Shown: positions 8,049 to 17,083 of the stretch, one piece after another
Layout: each line of letters begins with the position of its first letter
How positions within the stretch are numbered: position 1 is the stretch's first letter
Assembly (NCBI GenBank): GCA_964400735.1
Contig: CAYNVQ010000009.1
Coordinates: forward strand, 1-64,000
DNA: 64,000 bases
DNA from: CAYNVQ01 sp964400735
Lineage (GTDB): Bacteria; Acidobacteriota; Aminicenantia; Aminicenantales; Aminicenantaceae
Reading direction: 5' to 3'
The notes under the pieces: model-generated
The model's input: only the letters and a program-made list of their open reading frames with translations
Database searches by the model: none
Told to the model about the DNA's origin: nothing
Position numbers and translations under genes: made by a program

Positions 8049-8958
8049 CTTCTTCTTCCAGTTTCACTCCGAAGGCTTTTTTCACTCGATCCTTCAGTTC
8101 CTGAGCTAAGCTCAGAACATCCCGGGCTGTGGCCTCATTCCGGTTGATGATGAAGTTGGCATGGTGGGCAAAAACCGCCGCTCCACCGACAGTCAAGCTC
8201 TTGGCCCCGACTCGGTCCAAAAGGTAGGCAGCAGGAACTCTCCTTCCCTCAGGCAGCACGGGATTCTTAAAATAGCTTCCGGCACAGGCCATATCCCAGG
8301 GAGGATGCCTCGATTTTCTCTTCTCCAGGTTTTCGTCGATTCGTGCAGATATCTCTTCCTTCGTTCCCTCTTCGAGTAAAAAATCGGCCTTCAACAAAAG
8401 CTCACGGGTCGAACGCAAACGGCTGCTGCGGTAATCAAACCGGAAATGGTCGCGATCGACTCTGACCTCCTCTCCATTTTCGTCCAGAATCAGAGCTTCC
8501 GAGAGGAAAGTTCCGATGGCTTGGTCGAAGGCCCCGGCATTCCCGAAAACAGCACCACCTAGCGTTCCTGGGATACCCGCTAAAAATTCGAATCCTTTCC
8601 AAGAATTTTGGACACAAAACCGCACCAAATCGGATAACGAAGTTCCGGAAAGGACCTCTACCGTTCTCTCTCCCCTTTTTTTCACTCCCTGAACCTGGTT
8701 TTTAACGATAAGCCCTTGAAAACCCTCGTCATCGAATAAAAGGTTGTACCCGCCCCCGATAACATGGTAGGGAACATCCAAATCCCTGGCGGCCCGGATA
8801 ATCCGGACAAGCTCAGAAATGGACGAAGCGGCGAAAAAATAGTCGGCCACCCCCCCTATTTTGAAATGCGAATGCTCCTTGAGAGAAACGGCCTTTTTCA
8901 GGGATTTGCCTAGGGCCTTCTCCAATTGCTCGGAAACATCCGGTTTATCCGAACTCAT
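8020..8958 (-). CDS. murB: UDP-N-acetylenolpyruvoylglucosamine reductase
   Basis: A 312-aa FAD flavoenzyme that reduces the MurA product with NADPH to UDP-MurNAc. The FAD-binding segment shows HSHFKIGG and YHVIGGGYNLLF, followed by the phosphate loop AGIPGTLGGAVFGNAGAF. The substrate domain has RSSRLR and CAGSYFKNP, in which Ser is the proton donor, and AAVFAHHANFIIN. The lack of the extra Tyr loop makes it type II-like. It ends inside the last 29 nt of the convergent DUF2520 gene. Upstream lies the repeat-bearing divergent region shared with the TPR gene at 9424. Confidence 0.96.
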   Translation of the reverse strand: MSSDKPDVSEQLEKALGKSLKKAVSLKEHSHFKIGGVADYFFAASSISELVRIIRAARDLDVPYHVIGGGYNLLFDDEGFQGLIVKNQVQGVKKRGERTVEVLSGTSLSDLVRFCVQNSWKGFEFLAGIPGTLGGAVFGNAGAFDQAIGTFLSEALILDENGEEVRVDRDHFRFDYRSSRLRSTRELLLKADFLLEEGTKEEISARIDENLEKRKSRHPPWDMACAGSYFKNPVLPEGRRVPAAYLLDRVGAKSLTVGGAAVFAHHANFIINRNEATARDVLSLAQELKDRVKKAFGVKLEEEVIFLPAKPS

Positions 8959-9099
8959 GGCTTCATTTTATCCAATGTCTCGCGAAAAGTCCAAGTCCGG
9001 CCCATCATAAATACCCGGCTCTATCCAGCTCGAAAGGACAATGCCCCCCGGCAATCTGGCGCCCCATACGGAGTTTCGTAATGTCGAGATCGCAAGGGG

Positions 9100-9298
9100 A
9101 AGCATCTTCAAAACCGTGAAGATTTTAAATCTGGCAGGGAATCTGAAGAGGAAGCCATCCGGAGGCGAGCGGGCACGGAAAGCAAGCTTTACTGGCATGC
9201 ATATATTATTGTTCCCCCTCCAAGGAGTCGCTGGGGAAAACCAGCGGGCTGACGTTTCAGATTCCCTGACAGTTGCTTTATCACGGTTTTGGATGCTT
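9100..9298. repeat. Nested inverted repeat element, copy A
   Basis: The region between murB and the TPR gene (8959-9423) has no convincing gene. It carries an outer inverted repeat, AAAACCGTGA at 9110-9119 and TCACGGTTTT at 9281-9290. This extends outward as AAGCATC (9100-9106) against GATGCTT (9292-9298). An inner pair is CAGGGAATCTGA (9135-9146) and TCAGATTCCCTG (9257-9268). A short hairpin, CGCTGG / CCAGCG, lies at about 9229-9246. The same outer arm recurs at 14398-14524. It could be a MITE-like element, a structured RNA or a regulatory palindrome. Confidence 0.6.
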
Positions 9299-9368
9299 AC
9301 ATCGTGAGGTTTAAATTTGGCACGGAGTTTGCTATCATATTACCGGATGTAAGTGCATCAATTGAATA

Positions 9369-9397
9369 TTGACATTTTAATTACAGAAGGCTATTAT
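9369..9397 (+). promoter_or_regulatory. Sigma-70 promoter of the TPR gene
   Basis: TTGACA (9369-9374), a 17-nt spacer and TATTAT (9392-9397) form a near-consensus promoter. Initiation near 9404 would leave a leader of about 20 nt containing GAGGT before the ATG at 9424. Confidence 0.75.
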
Positions 9398-9423
9398 TCA
9401 ACAGTTTTTATGTGAGGTAGAAA

Positions 9424-10605
9424 ATGAAAAAAACCGCTATTGCATCAACCGTTTTGTTAGTTTTTGCCTGTTCATTATTACCCGCACAAAATGCAGGCAG
9501 TGAAACCTATGTCAAGGCCATGACAACCGCTGACCCCAATCAGAAAGCCCAACTTTTGAAAGAATATGTCGCCAACAACCCAGGATCTCAGTATGAAAAT
9601 TTTGCCTGTGCCGAACTCTGTACCCTCGCTTACAGCGGAAAAACACCCAAGGAAACCATCCAGTATGGAGAACGGGCCTTGACTCTGGGAGGCCTGGATG
9701 ATCTCAAAAAGAGCCAGGTGCTTATCATCCTGGCAGGGACGTATATCAATCTTGGACAAAACCTTTCCAAGGCCAGCAATTACGCCTCACAGGTCGTCCA
9801 AATAGCCGAATCCAATAAGAGCAAAAATTCCGACCTCGCTCCCGCCTCGACCTGGAACCAGCTTATAGGGGCCGGATCCTATGCTCAAGCACAGGCATTG
9901 GAGAAAGCGAAGAACTACAGTAAAGCCGTGGATGCCTACATGAAATCCTACGACATGCTGAAAAATCCCCAGATAGTGAATGATCTGAAAAGATTGGGAA
10001 AAATTCTCTACGACGGAAAGGCCTATTCCGATGCCGAGAAAGCGCTTAAAGTCGCTGCAAACGCTGATAAGGATTTCGCCAGTGTCTATCTGTACGCCAA
10101 TGCCCTGTACAGGAATGGGAAGGAAGAAGATGCCTTAAGCCACTATAAACAGGCTTATCTGAAACAAAAAAGCGGGCAGGTCGCCTTCAACATAGGGATC
10201 ATCCTGGCCAAAAAAGCCGAGAAGAACGTCTCCTTCACGGATGAGGCTCTCAACTACCTTTTAGACGCTGCGTTCCTCTCGGAAGCCAATTCCCAGAAAG
10301 CGATGCAGATGGCCGAAAGCCTCTATTTCCTCTCAAAAAAAGATCTAAAGTACAATGAAAAGGTGCAGAAAATCCAAGAGCTGACCAAAAATCTCGAAGA
10401 GCTCACCAATGATTTCAATGAAAAATTCGGAGAAAAAGAGGAAGAAGAACTTTCAGAGAGCGAAAAGCAGGAAATGGAGAAGATGCTCAAAGAAATCGAA
10501 TCTGAACAGGAAGAAATAAAGAAGCTCGAAGCACAAACCTTGGCGGCTTTGGAGGGATTCCAGCAGCTCGTCGAAAAGACCAAAACGAAACTGGGTATCA
10601 AATAA
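9424..10605 (+). CDS. Secreted or periplasmic TPR-repeat protein
   Basis: A 393-aa protein with a Sec signal peptide (residues 1 to about 22: basic start, hydrophobic TVLLVFACSLLPA, then QNAGS). The mature part is helical and made of TPR-like repeats, seen around AKNYSKAVDAYMKSYDML, GKAYSDAEKALKVAA and GKEEDALSHYKQAY. The last 75 residues form a highly charged Glu/Lys coiled coil. The Cys in the signal region does not fit a good lipobox, so it is more likely soluble or periplasmic than a lipoprotein. It is preceded by its own strong promoter and followed by ligA 115 nt downstream. Role unknown; scaffolding of envelope proteins is typical for such proteins. Confidence 0.85.
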   Translation: MKKTAIASTVLLVFACSLLPAQNAGSETYVKAMTTADPNQKAQLLKEYVANNPGSQYENFACAELCTLAYSGKTPKETIQYGERALTLGGLDDLKKSQVLIILAGTYINLGQNLSKASNYASQVVQIAESNKSKNSDLAPASTWNQLIGAGSYAQAQALEKAKNYSKAVDAYMKSYDMLKNPQIVNDLKRLGKILYDGKAYSDAEKALKVAANADKDFASVYLYANALYRNGKEEDALSHYKQAYLKQKSGQVAFNIGIILAKKAEKNVSFTDEALNYLLDAAFLSEANSQKAMQMAESLYFLSKKDLKYNEKVQKIQELTKNLEELTNDFNEKFGEKEEEELSESEKQEMEKMLKEIESEQEEIKKLEAQTLAALEGFQQLVEKTKTKLGIK

Positions 10606-10719
10606 AGCGGGCCTACGAAGATAATCGAAAATCTGAACCATTCATCAGCCTGATCATAAGGGGGTGCGATTTATCCTGGATTATTCATGGATAATTATGG
10701 ATAATAGGGAGGTTCAAGG

Positions 10720-12744
10720 ATGGAAAAGCCCTTCAGCAAAAAGGATGCCTCCCAAAGGATCGATAAACTTCGGGAAGAAATCAAATACCATGAGAAAAAA
10801 TACTATGTGGATAACGATCCACAAATTTCCGATTATGAATTCGATCTCCTCGTCAAAGAACTCCAGAAACTGGAGCAAAGGTTTCCCGACCTGATTGTTC
10901 CGGAATCCCCCTCGCAAAGAGTCGGTGAACAGTCTCTTGAGGGGTTTGTCTCCGTCGAACATTCCACACCCATGCTCAGCCTGGACAACTGCTATAACGA
11001 ATCGGAGCTCATGGAATTCGAGGAAAGAATCAAAAAAATTATCCCCCAAGAAAATATCGAATATGTGGCCGAACTAAAAATCGATGGACTGGGCATTTCT
11101 ATCCTTTTTCGCCGGGGAAAATATTACCGTGCCGTTACCCGCGGAGACGGCTTTAGAGGAGACGATGTCACAGCCAATGTAAAAACGATCAAAAGTCTGC
11201 CGTTGGAAATCGAATCTTCTCAAGAGGTGGAGGTTCGAGGGGAAATCTATATGCCGTTTCCTTCTTTCCGAAGAATCAACGAGGAAAGACAAGAAACCGG
11301 AGAATCGTTGTTCGCCAACCCACGGAATGCGGCAGCCGGCTCGATCCGGCTGCTCGATCCGAAGGTAGTTTCTCAGAGAGACCTGGATATGTTTCTCTAT
11401 TCTCTATTCATCGGCGGAAAAGAAAAGGAAAGCCAGTGGGCAAACCTGAATATCCTGAAAGACTTGAACTTCCGGATAAATCCCCACCGGAGGTTATGCC
11501 GTTCTCTGGACGAGGTTCTCGGTTTCTACCGTGAATGGCAGAATAAAAGGGATAGCCTTGACTACGATGTGGATGGTATTGTCATCAAGGTCAATTCTAC
11601 CGAGCAGCAAAAAATTCTGGGGAAAACATCCAAGTTTCCCCGTTGGGCCATCTCGTTCAAATTTCCTGCCAGGCAGGCAACAACCCTGGTGAAGGACATC
11701 ATCATCCAGATCGGAAGGACCGGAGCGCTAACTCCGGTCGCCCTTTTGGAACCTGTTAAGCTATCGGGCATCACCATCAGCCGCTCGACACTTCACAACG
11801 AAGATGAAATCAAAAGAAAGGACATCCGGATCGGTGATCATGTCTTGATCGAGCGAAGCGGAGATGTCATCCCTAAAGTGGTCTCCGTGATGAAGGAAAA
11901 ACGCACAGGCAAAGAGAAACGATTCGTTTTTCCCAGAAAATGCCCGGTTTGCCACTCCTCCACTTTTCAAGCTGAGGGAGAGGCCGTATCCCGCTGTACG
12001 AATCCCTCATGTCCGGCCAAACTGAAGGAATCCCTTCTTCACTTCGCCTCCCGGCGGGCCATGAACATCGAGGGTCTGGGGGAGGCGATTGTCGATCAAC
12101 TCCTGGCTAAAAAACTGGTCAAGAACATCCCCGACATCTACAATCTCCGACAAGAAGACTTGGTCAATCTGGAAAGGATGGGGCCCAAAAGTGCCCAGAA
12201 TCTTCTGGATGAGATCGAAAAATCCAAAGACAGAGAGATCTCACGTCTTATTTTCGCTCTCGGAATAAGATTTGTCGGAGAAAGAACATCTCGAGCCTTG
12301 GCCTCTCACTTCAGGAGTATAGATGCTTTGAAACAAGCCCGTTTCGAAGAGTTGATCCAGATTCAGGATGTGGGTCCCAAGGTCGCCGAGAGTGTCGTAT
12401 TTTTCTTCGAACAGCCCGAAAATACAGAGCTTGTCCATAAATTAAAAGAAATGGGATTGAATCTTTCGCCAGCTGCTATCCTGGAAGAAGGAGAAAAACC
12501 TCTCGTGGGCCAGACATTTGTCTTGACTGGAAAGCTCTCCCGTTTCTCCAGAGAAGAAGCCGCTGAAATCATCGAAGCTCTGGGAGGAGAAGTTTCGTCG
12601 TCGGTCAGCCGGAATACGACTTATGTTGTCGTCGGTGAAGCCCCCGGTTCAAAACTCCAAAGGGCACAAAGGTTAGGAATCACTACTCTCGGAGAGACGG
12701 AATTTATCCGGCTTATTGAGCCCTATCGCAAGAGGTCAGAATAG
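10720..12744 (+). CDS. ligA: NAD-dependent DNA ligase
   Basis: A full-length 674-aa bacterial replicative ligase. It starts with the Ia domain (YYVDNDPQISDYEFD, NMN binding), then the adenylation domain with the AMP-accepting lysine in ELKIDG (Lys120), the OB fold, a four-Cys zinc finger (CPVC and CTNPSCP), helix-hairpin-helix repeats (LERMGPKSAQNLLDEIE and QIQDVGPKVAES) and a C-terminal BRCT domain (VGQTFVLTGKLSRFSREEA onwards). It seals nicks in replication and repair. The gene has a ribosome site GGGAGG and ends 26 nt before the convergent DnaJ-like gene. Confidence 0.98.
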   Translation: MEKPFSKKDASQRIDKLREEIKYHEKKYYVDNDPQISDYEFDLLVKELQKLEQRFPDLIVPESPSQRVGEQSLEGFVSVEHSTPMLSLDNCYNESELMEFEERIKKIIPQENIEYVAELKIDGLGISILFRRGKYYRAVTRGDGFRGDDVTANVKTIKSLPLEIESSQEVEVRGEIYMPFPSFRRINEERQETGESLFANPRNAAAGSIRLLDPKVVSQRDLDMFLYSLFIGGKEKESQWANLNILKDLNFRINPHRRLCRSLDEVLGFYREWQNKRDSLDYDVDGIVIKVNSTEQQKILGKTSKFPRWAISFKFPARQATTLVKDIIIQIGRTGALTPVALLEPVKLSGITISRSTLHNEDEIKRKDIRIGDHVLIERSGDVIPKVVSVMKEKRTGKEKRFVFPRKCPVCHSSTFQAEGEAVSRCTNPSCPAKLKESLLHFASRRAMNIEGLGEAIVDQLLAKKLVKNIPDIYNLRQEDLVNLERMGPKSAQNLLDEIEKSKDREISRLIFALGIRFVGERTSRALASHFRSIDALKQARFEELIQIQDVGPKVAESVVFFFEQPENTELVHKLKEMGLNLSPAAILEEGEKPLVGQTFVLTGKLSRFSREEAAEIIEALGGEVSSSVSRNTTYVVVGEAPGSKLQRAQRLGITTLGETEFIRLIEPYRKRSE

Positions 12745-12770
12745 CCGGCTTCTTTCTCTCTTCCTTCGCC

Positions 12771-14237
12771 CTACTTTTTCTTCTTTTTCCCAAAAAGGTC
12801 TTTTTTTAAAAGCGATTTGAACGAAAGGTCCTTCCAATTGGTTTTCCCGCCGGCTTTTTTATCCTCGTACATCTCTCTTTTCGCGATTCTGTGATCAGGA
12901 TCGATCTGCAATGCCCGTGTAAACTGTTTCCTCGCTTTTACATGGAGCCCCTCTCTTTTATACAGCAGTCCCAACCCGGCAAAGGCCTCCGCACTCCATG
13001 GTTCCAGTTTCGTCGCTTTGATAAAATTCTTCTCTGCCTCCTTCCGGTAAATATGAAGTTTGGATTGCGTCAAGGCCAGTAGAAGGAAGTACTTGGCTTT
13101 GTCTTGAGAAAGTCTGACAGCCTGTTCCAGAAAAACAAGGGCCTCATCGTACCTCGCTTGATCGAACAAAGTCTTGCCCTGACGAAAGCGTTTATCCGCC
13201 TCCTTGGCTACATTCCTCCTCTTGTCTTGGACAGGGGATTTTTGCTGCTCGTCATAATCGCCTCTTCTGTTTTCATCGCTGAGTGTGTTATAGGCTTTGG
13301 TGATCTGAGCAAAAACTTCATCGATTTTCTGAAGCGTCTCAGTCGGCAAATCGCGGCTGAAAAGATCGGGATGATACTGTCTGGCCAGATTGAAATAGGC
13401 TTTTTTCGCTTCATTAGGGGAAACATCTTGGCTTACCCCCAGGATTTGGTAGTAGTTGAACCCATCCAGGTTTTTATGAAATTCCAGGACTTGGGCAATC
13501 TTTTTCTCCATGCCCTCTTCAGGTTTGGTCTCCATTTCTTCCGGAGCCGGAGGCTTTTCTTCCTCCTGAAAAGCTTCTTTTTTGAAATCCACCAAATTAA
13601 GGCAATAGAGAAGATACATGCTATGCCAGAAAAAATCACTCTCTAATTCCGACTGACTCAACAGTTCTTCAGCCGTTGACTCCCCTTTGATCATATCGAA
13701 CAGCTTTCTTTCTTGGTCTGTCAAACGAAGATAGAAATCGATCGATTTGGAAAAAGGGATTTTTTTGGATAAGAATGTTTTCAGAGCAGGACTGGGTTTC
13801 ATCCTTCTTATGCCTTCTTCGATCAACGTGGGTACCTTCAACTTCACATCGAATTCCTGCTCGGACAAATCCACGTTATCCTGGAACTTGATATCGGCAT
13901 CAAAAACAGAAAACATGTTCAATACGATTTCTCTCATCTGATAAACTAAACCTTCTCTCAAGCTTTCCTTGGTTATCAACCCTTTTTCTATCAGGACCAA
14001 TCCGATACTTTTTTTGGGCTCGATATACTCATCGATTCTATCGAAATCATTCTTCGACAGCTTCCCTAATCGAAATAAGACCTCTCCCAACATCTCAAAG
14101 GGGTGATTAGTCTTGGCATAGACGAGAAACCCATCCTGAAAAAAGAGATATTTCTGGAAATTCTGGTGATAGAAGGATATTCGTCCCCGGCTCTGCTTAA
14201 CGAAGATATCCCTCAAATAAATCCCTATATGTTCCAT
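12771..14237 (-). CDS. DUF4388 - DnaJ J domain - TPR protein
   Basis: A 488-aa cytoplasmic protein of three parts. The N-terminal 130 residues look like the DUF4388/PATAN domain (GRISFYHQNFQKYLFFQDGF, then GLVLIEKGLITKESL), found in bacterial signalling and motility proteins. The centre (about 265-335) is a J domain with the HPD motif in ARQYHPDLF, so it should stimulate an Hsp70. The C-terminus has TPR repeats (RYDEALVFLEQAVRLS, SAEAFAGLGLLYKREG) and a basic tail. The ATG at 14237 follows AGG at suitable spacing; the TTG at 14243 is less likely. Similar fusions occur in deltaproteobacteria and Acidobacteria-like phyla, of unclear role. Confidence 0.85.
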   Translation of the reverse strand: MEHIGIYLRDIFVKQSRGRISFYHQNFQKYLFFQDGFLVYAKTNHPFEMLGEVLFRLGKLSKNDFDRIDEYIEPKKSIGLVLIEKGLITKESLREGLVYQMREIVLNMFSVFDADIKFQDNVDLSEQEFDVKLKVPTLIEEGIRRMKPSPALKTFLSKKIPFSKSIDFYLRLTDQERKLFDMIKGESTAEELLSQSELESDFFWHSMYLLYCLNLVDFKKEAFQEEEKPPAPEEMETKPEEGMEKKIAQVLEFHKNLDGFNYYQILGVSQDVSPNEAKKAYFNLARQYHPDLFSRDLPTETLQKIDEVFAQITKAYNTLSDENRRGDYDEQQKSPVQDKRRNVAKEADKRFRQGKTLFDQARYDEALVFLEQAVRLSQDKAKYFLLLALTQSKLHIYRKEAEKNFIKATKLEPWSAEAFAGLGLLYKREGLHVKARKQFTRALQIDPDHRIAKREMYEDKKAGGKTNWKDLSFKSLLKKDLFGKKKKK

Positions 14238-14397
14238 GGGCAAACCTAACTGATCGTTTTCCTCCTCACCAGCGGAAAGAAGAGTGGATGAATCTTTCTC
14301 TGTAACATCTAAATATATACCACTTGACGATGTTTTTTCAATTATATACTTAACCGGAAAGATTCACAAATATTCCTGCAGCCCGGCGAACCTCTCC

Positions 14398-14524
14398 AAA
14401 ACCGTGATCGAATATCCAGAGCATTAGGAAGGGCTTTCTCTCCAGTCGGATTTTATCCTCCGAAGTCGCTCAATCCCTTCCTAATGCTCTGTTCTGAGTA
14501 TGGACAATATGTCATCACGGTTTT
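14398..14524. repeat. Nested inverted repeat element, copy B
   Basis: This lies in the divergent intergenic region 14238-14588. The outer arms are AAAACCGTGAT (14398-14408) and ATCACGGTTTT (14514-14524). The inner arms are a perfect 17-bp inverted repeat, 14417-14433 against 14475-14491 (CAGAGCATTAGGAAGGG and its complement), with a 41-nt loop. Just outside is a small palindrome, TTAGCGACGCTAA. The outer arm is the same as in the element at 9100-9298, but the inner stem differs in sequence. Confidence 0.65.
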
Positions 14525-14588
14525 AGCGACGCTAACGCCGACGACGTGTAAATTGCAAAGCATGAAAATTTGTGATAATTTTTTTAGA

Positions 14589-15437
14589 ATGAAAGTAGCC
14601 CTGGCCCAAATCAGTCCCAGACTGGGAGATATCCATCATAATCTTCATCTGCATATCGATCATATACAGAAGGCGAAGAAGAAAAATGTCGACCTACTCG
14701 TCTTTCCTGAATTGAGTCTTACAGGTTATACGCTTAAGGACTTGGTGGAGCATGTCGCGATTCAACCTAAGACCGATCAATCATTCAAAAAATTAAAATC
14801 CTTAAGTCAGGGAATATCTTTTGTCGTGGGATTCGTGGAAGAAAAAGAAAGGGGGATATTCTTCAATTCAGCTGCCTATTTCACTCGAGGAAAAATCGCT
14901 CACATCCACCGGAAAGTCTATCTGCCAACCTATGGAATGTTTGAAGAATTGAAATTTTACGCTCCAGGAAATAACTTCAATACCTTTCCCACATCGTTTG
15001 GTAAAGCGGGAATGTTGATCTGTTATGATTTTCTCCACTTGAGCTCGAACTATCTTCTTTTTGTCGGAGGTTCAGAGCTGATTATCGTGATAAGCGCGGC
15101 TCCCGGACGTGGACATGCGGAGGACGAATCCTATGCATCAGCCCGAATGTGGGAACTGATGGGAGAGGCCGTTTCCCGATTTTTTCAGGCCTATGTGCTT
15201 TATTGTAACAGAGTGGGGTTTGAAGATGGGAAATCCTTTGCTGGTGGCTCATTCATCTTCAATCCCGGAGGACAGCTCATCGCACAGGCTCCCTATGTGG
15301 ATGAGTACTCGCTCGTCAGGAATATAGATTTAAAGGATATCCGACGTTTCCGGAAAAACCGGCCTTACAGGCGGGACGAAAAACCGGAGGTCATCTTGGA
15401 AGCGTTCAAGAGGATCGTCGAAAGATATGAAGATTAA
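14589..15437 (+). CDS. Nitrilase-family amidohydrolase, probable glutaminase partner of NAD synthetase
   Basis: A 282-aa carbon-nitrogen hydrolase. The catalytic triad is visible: Glu41 in VFPELSL, Lys109 in HRKVYLP and Cys145 in LICYDF. An in-frame ATG at 14484 would add 35 residues that run back into the inverted repeat; the ATG at 14589 starts directly with the conserved MKVALAQ, so I prefer it, although no clear ribosome site precedes it. It overlaps nadE by 11 nt. In one-piece glutamine-dependent NAD synthetases this domain is fused ahead of the synthetase, so here it probably releases ammonia from glutamine for NadE as a separate subunit. Confidence 0.9.
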   Translation: MKVALAQISPRLGDIHHNLHLHIDHIQKAKKKNVDLLVFPELSLTGYTLKDLVEHVAIQPKTDQSFKKLKSLSQGISFVVGFVEEKERGIFFNSAAYFTRGKIAHIHRKVYLPTYGMFEELKFYAPGNNFNTFPTSFGKAGMLICYDFLHLSSNYLLFVGGSELIIVISAAPGRGHAEDESYASARMWELMGEAVSRFFQAYVLYCNRVGFEDGKSFAGGSFIFNPGGQLIAQAPYVDEYSLVRNIDLKDIRRFRKNRPYRRDEKPEVILEAFKRIVERYED

Positions 15438-16239
15438 TCCCGTTTTTGTCGAGAAGCTGATCACACGTTTTATCAAGGAGGAACTCACTAAATTCAACTA
15501 CAAGAAGGGAATCTTAGGACTTTCAGGAGGTTTGGACTCTACCGTATGCGCCTTTCTGGCCGAGCGAGCGCTGGGGGCCAACAACGTGATCGGCCTTATC
15601 ATGCCCTATAAAGACACCTTCAACCAGGAGGTGAAAGATGCAGAAAACGTCGCTTCTCGATTGAATATAGAATTCTGTCTCGTGGACATTTCTCCGATGG
15701 TGGACGCTTACTTCACGAAATACCCTTCGGAAAACAGGATTTTGAGAGGGAACAAAATGGCCCGGGAGAGGATGTCGATCCTGTATGATTTTTCAGTACG
15801 GAAAAAAGCCCTTATACTGGGGACCAGCAACAAAACCGAACTGCTGCTCGGGTACGGAACCATCCATGGGGATATGGCCTGTGCCATCAATCCTATGGGA
15901 GACCTCTACAAATCTCAGGTCCATCAGTTGGCCCATTACCTGAAGGTGCCAGAGAAAATACGCAAGAAGAAGCCTTCGGCCGGATTATGGGCAGGCCAAA
16001 CGGATGAAGACGAGCTGGGACTCACCTACGCCAAGACCGACAAAATCTTGTATCAATTGGTAGATTTAAAAAAGACGAAAAAAGAGGCGATCGCCGAAGG
16101 TTTAAAGAAGCAGGATGTGGAGAAGATCATTCGGCTCATAAAAAATTCGGAATTCAAACGGCGGATGCCTCCTATTCCTAAGATATCCAACCGGACCGTC
16201 GGGCATGATTTTCTCTTCCCTTATGACTGGGAGAAATAG
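15427..16239 (+). CDS. nadE: NAD+ synthase (synthetase domain protein)
   Basis: A 270-aa ATP-pyrophosphatase-fold enzyme amidating deamido-NAD to NAD+. The PP-loop ILGLSGGLDSTVCAFLA is at about residues 29-45, with LGTSNKTELLLGYGTIHGD and the region KPSAGLWAGQTDEDELG, which are typical of NadE. It lacks a fused glutaminase domain, which is supplied by the overlapping upstream gene. The Rossmann and PP-loop parts are complete. nadD, the preceding step of the same pathway, is at 19693-20358. The gene ends 3 nt before rsmI. Confidence 0.96.
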   Translation: MKINPVFVEKLITRFIKEELTKFNYKKGILGLSGGLDSTVCAFLAERALGANNVIGLIMPYKDTFNQEVKDAENVASRLNIEFCLVDISPMVDAYFTKYPSENRILRGNKMARERMSILYDFSVRKKALILGTSNKTELLLGYGTIHGDMACAINPMGDLYKSQVHQLAHYLKVPEKIRKKKPSAGLWAGQTDEDELGLTYAKTDKILYQLVDLKKTKKEAIAEGLKKQDVEKIIRLIKNSEFKRRMPPIPKISNRTVGHDFLFPYDWEK

Positions 16240-16242
16240 GCA

Positions 16243-16959
16243 ATGCCTGAGGGAAAATCGTCACCTCAGAAAAAGGGAGATCTTTATGTCGTGGCCACTC
16301 CCATCGGTAATCTCGAGGATATCACTTTAAGGGCCTTAAGAATATTGAGGGAGGTTGCTGTTATCGTCTGCGAAGATACACGCCAGACGGTTAAAATTCT
16401 CAACAAATACAGCATAAAGAAAAAATTGTTGAGCTATTATCATCCCCGTGAACAGCAAAAAGTGCCCAAGATCATGGGTTTGCTCCTGCAGGGCGATGAT
16501 GTAGCCCTCGTTTCTGACTCAGGGACGCCAGGCATATCGGACCCAGGTTTCCCTCTGATAAAAGAGGCCTTAGCCCATGGGATTCGAGTCATCCCCATCC
16601 CCGGTCCGTCTGCGTTAACCGCAGCCCTTTCCGCAGCCGGTTTGCCCAGCCATAAATTCCTTTTCTTGAGCTTTCCCTCACCAAAAAAAGAGGCCTCTCG
16701 GAAGTTGCTGCATTCTGTAAAAAGTGAAACAGCCACCTTGGTCTTTTATCTCCCTGCAAGAAGACTACCTACATTCCTTAAAATCGTCCACGAAACCCTG
16801 GGAAACAGGAAAATTGTTATCGCCAGGGAAATGACGAAAAAATATGAGGAATTTATCCGAAGCACGCCACAAGAATGGTTAACCAATTCGCGTAAAGTTC
16901 TCCTCAAGGGCGAACTGACCCTGCTCGTTGAAGGCTATTCAAAGAAACAAACGGCCTGA
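16243..16959 (+). CDS. rsmI: 16S rRNA (cytidine1402-2'-O)-methyltransferase
   Basis: A 238-aa tetrapyrrole-methylase-fold SAM enzyme. Diagnostic segments are LYVVATPIGNLEDITLRAL near the start, VIVCEDTRQT, LVSDSGTPGISDPG and PIPGPSALTAALSAAGLP. It modifies C1402 of 16S rRNA in the decoding centre. The C-terminal quarter is shorter than in the E. coli enzyme (about 286 aa), as in many other phyla. The start lies 3 nt after nadE, suggesting co-transcription with the NAD genes. Confidence 0.95.
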   Translation: MPEGKSSPQKKGDLYVVATPIGNLEDITLRALRILREVAVIVCEDTRQTVKILNKYSIKKKLLSYYHPREQQKVPKIMGLLLQGDDVALVSDSGTPGISDPGFPLIKEALAHGIRVIPIPGPSALTAALSAAGLPSHKFLFLSFPSPKKEASRKLLHSVKSETATLVFYLPARRLPTFLKIVHETLGNRKIVIAREMTKKYEEFIRSTPQEWLTNSRKVLLKGELTLLVEGYSKKQTA

Positions 16960-17020
16960 GGCAAGCAAAAGGCCAAAAAATCGTAAAAAGGAGGAAGGTG
17001 AAAAAATTTTTAGAAAATAC

Positions 17021-17069
17021 TTGACATTAAGACGCTAAGATATTATATTATTACTGCACTAAGATATTA
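17021..17069 (+). promoter_or_regulatory. Promoter and direct-repeat operator of hsp20
   Basis: TTGACA at 17021-17026 and TATATT at 17044-17049 have a 17-nt spacer. CTAAGATATTA occurs twice, at 17035-17045 and 17059-17069, 24 bp apart; the first copy overlaps the -10 and the second sits at the presumed start of transcription. This would suit a repressor acting on the heat-shock gene. It does not match CIRCE or the HspR HAIR sequence. Confidence 0.55.
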
Positions 17070-17083
17070 ATAGGAGGTACAAA

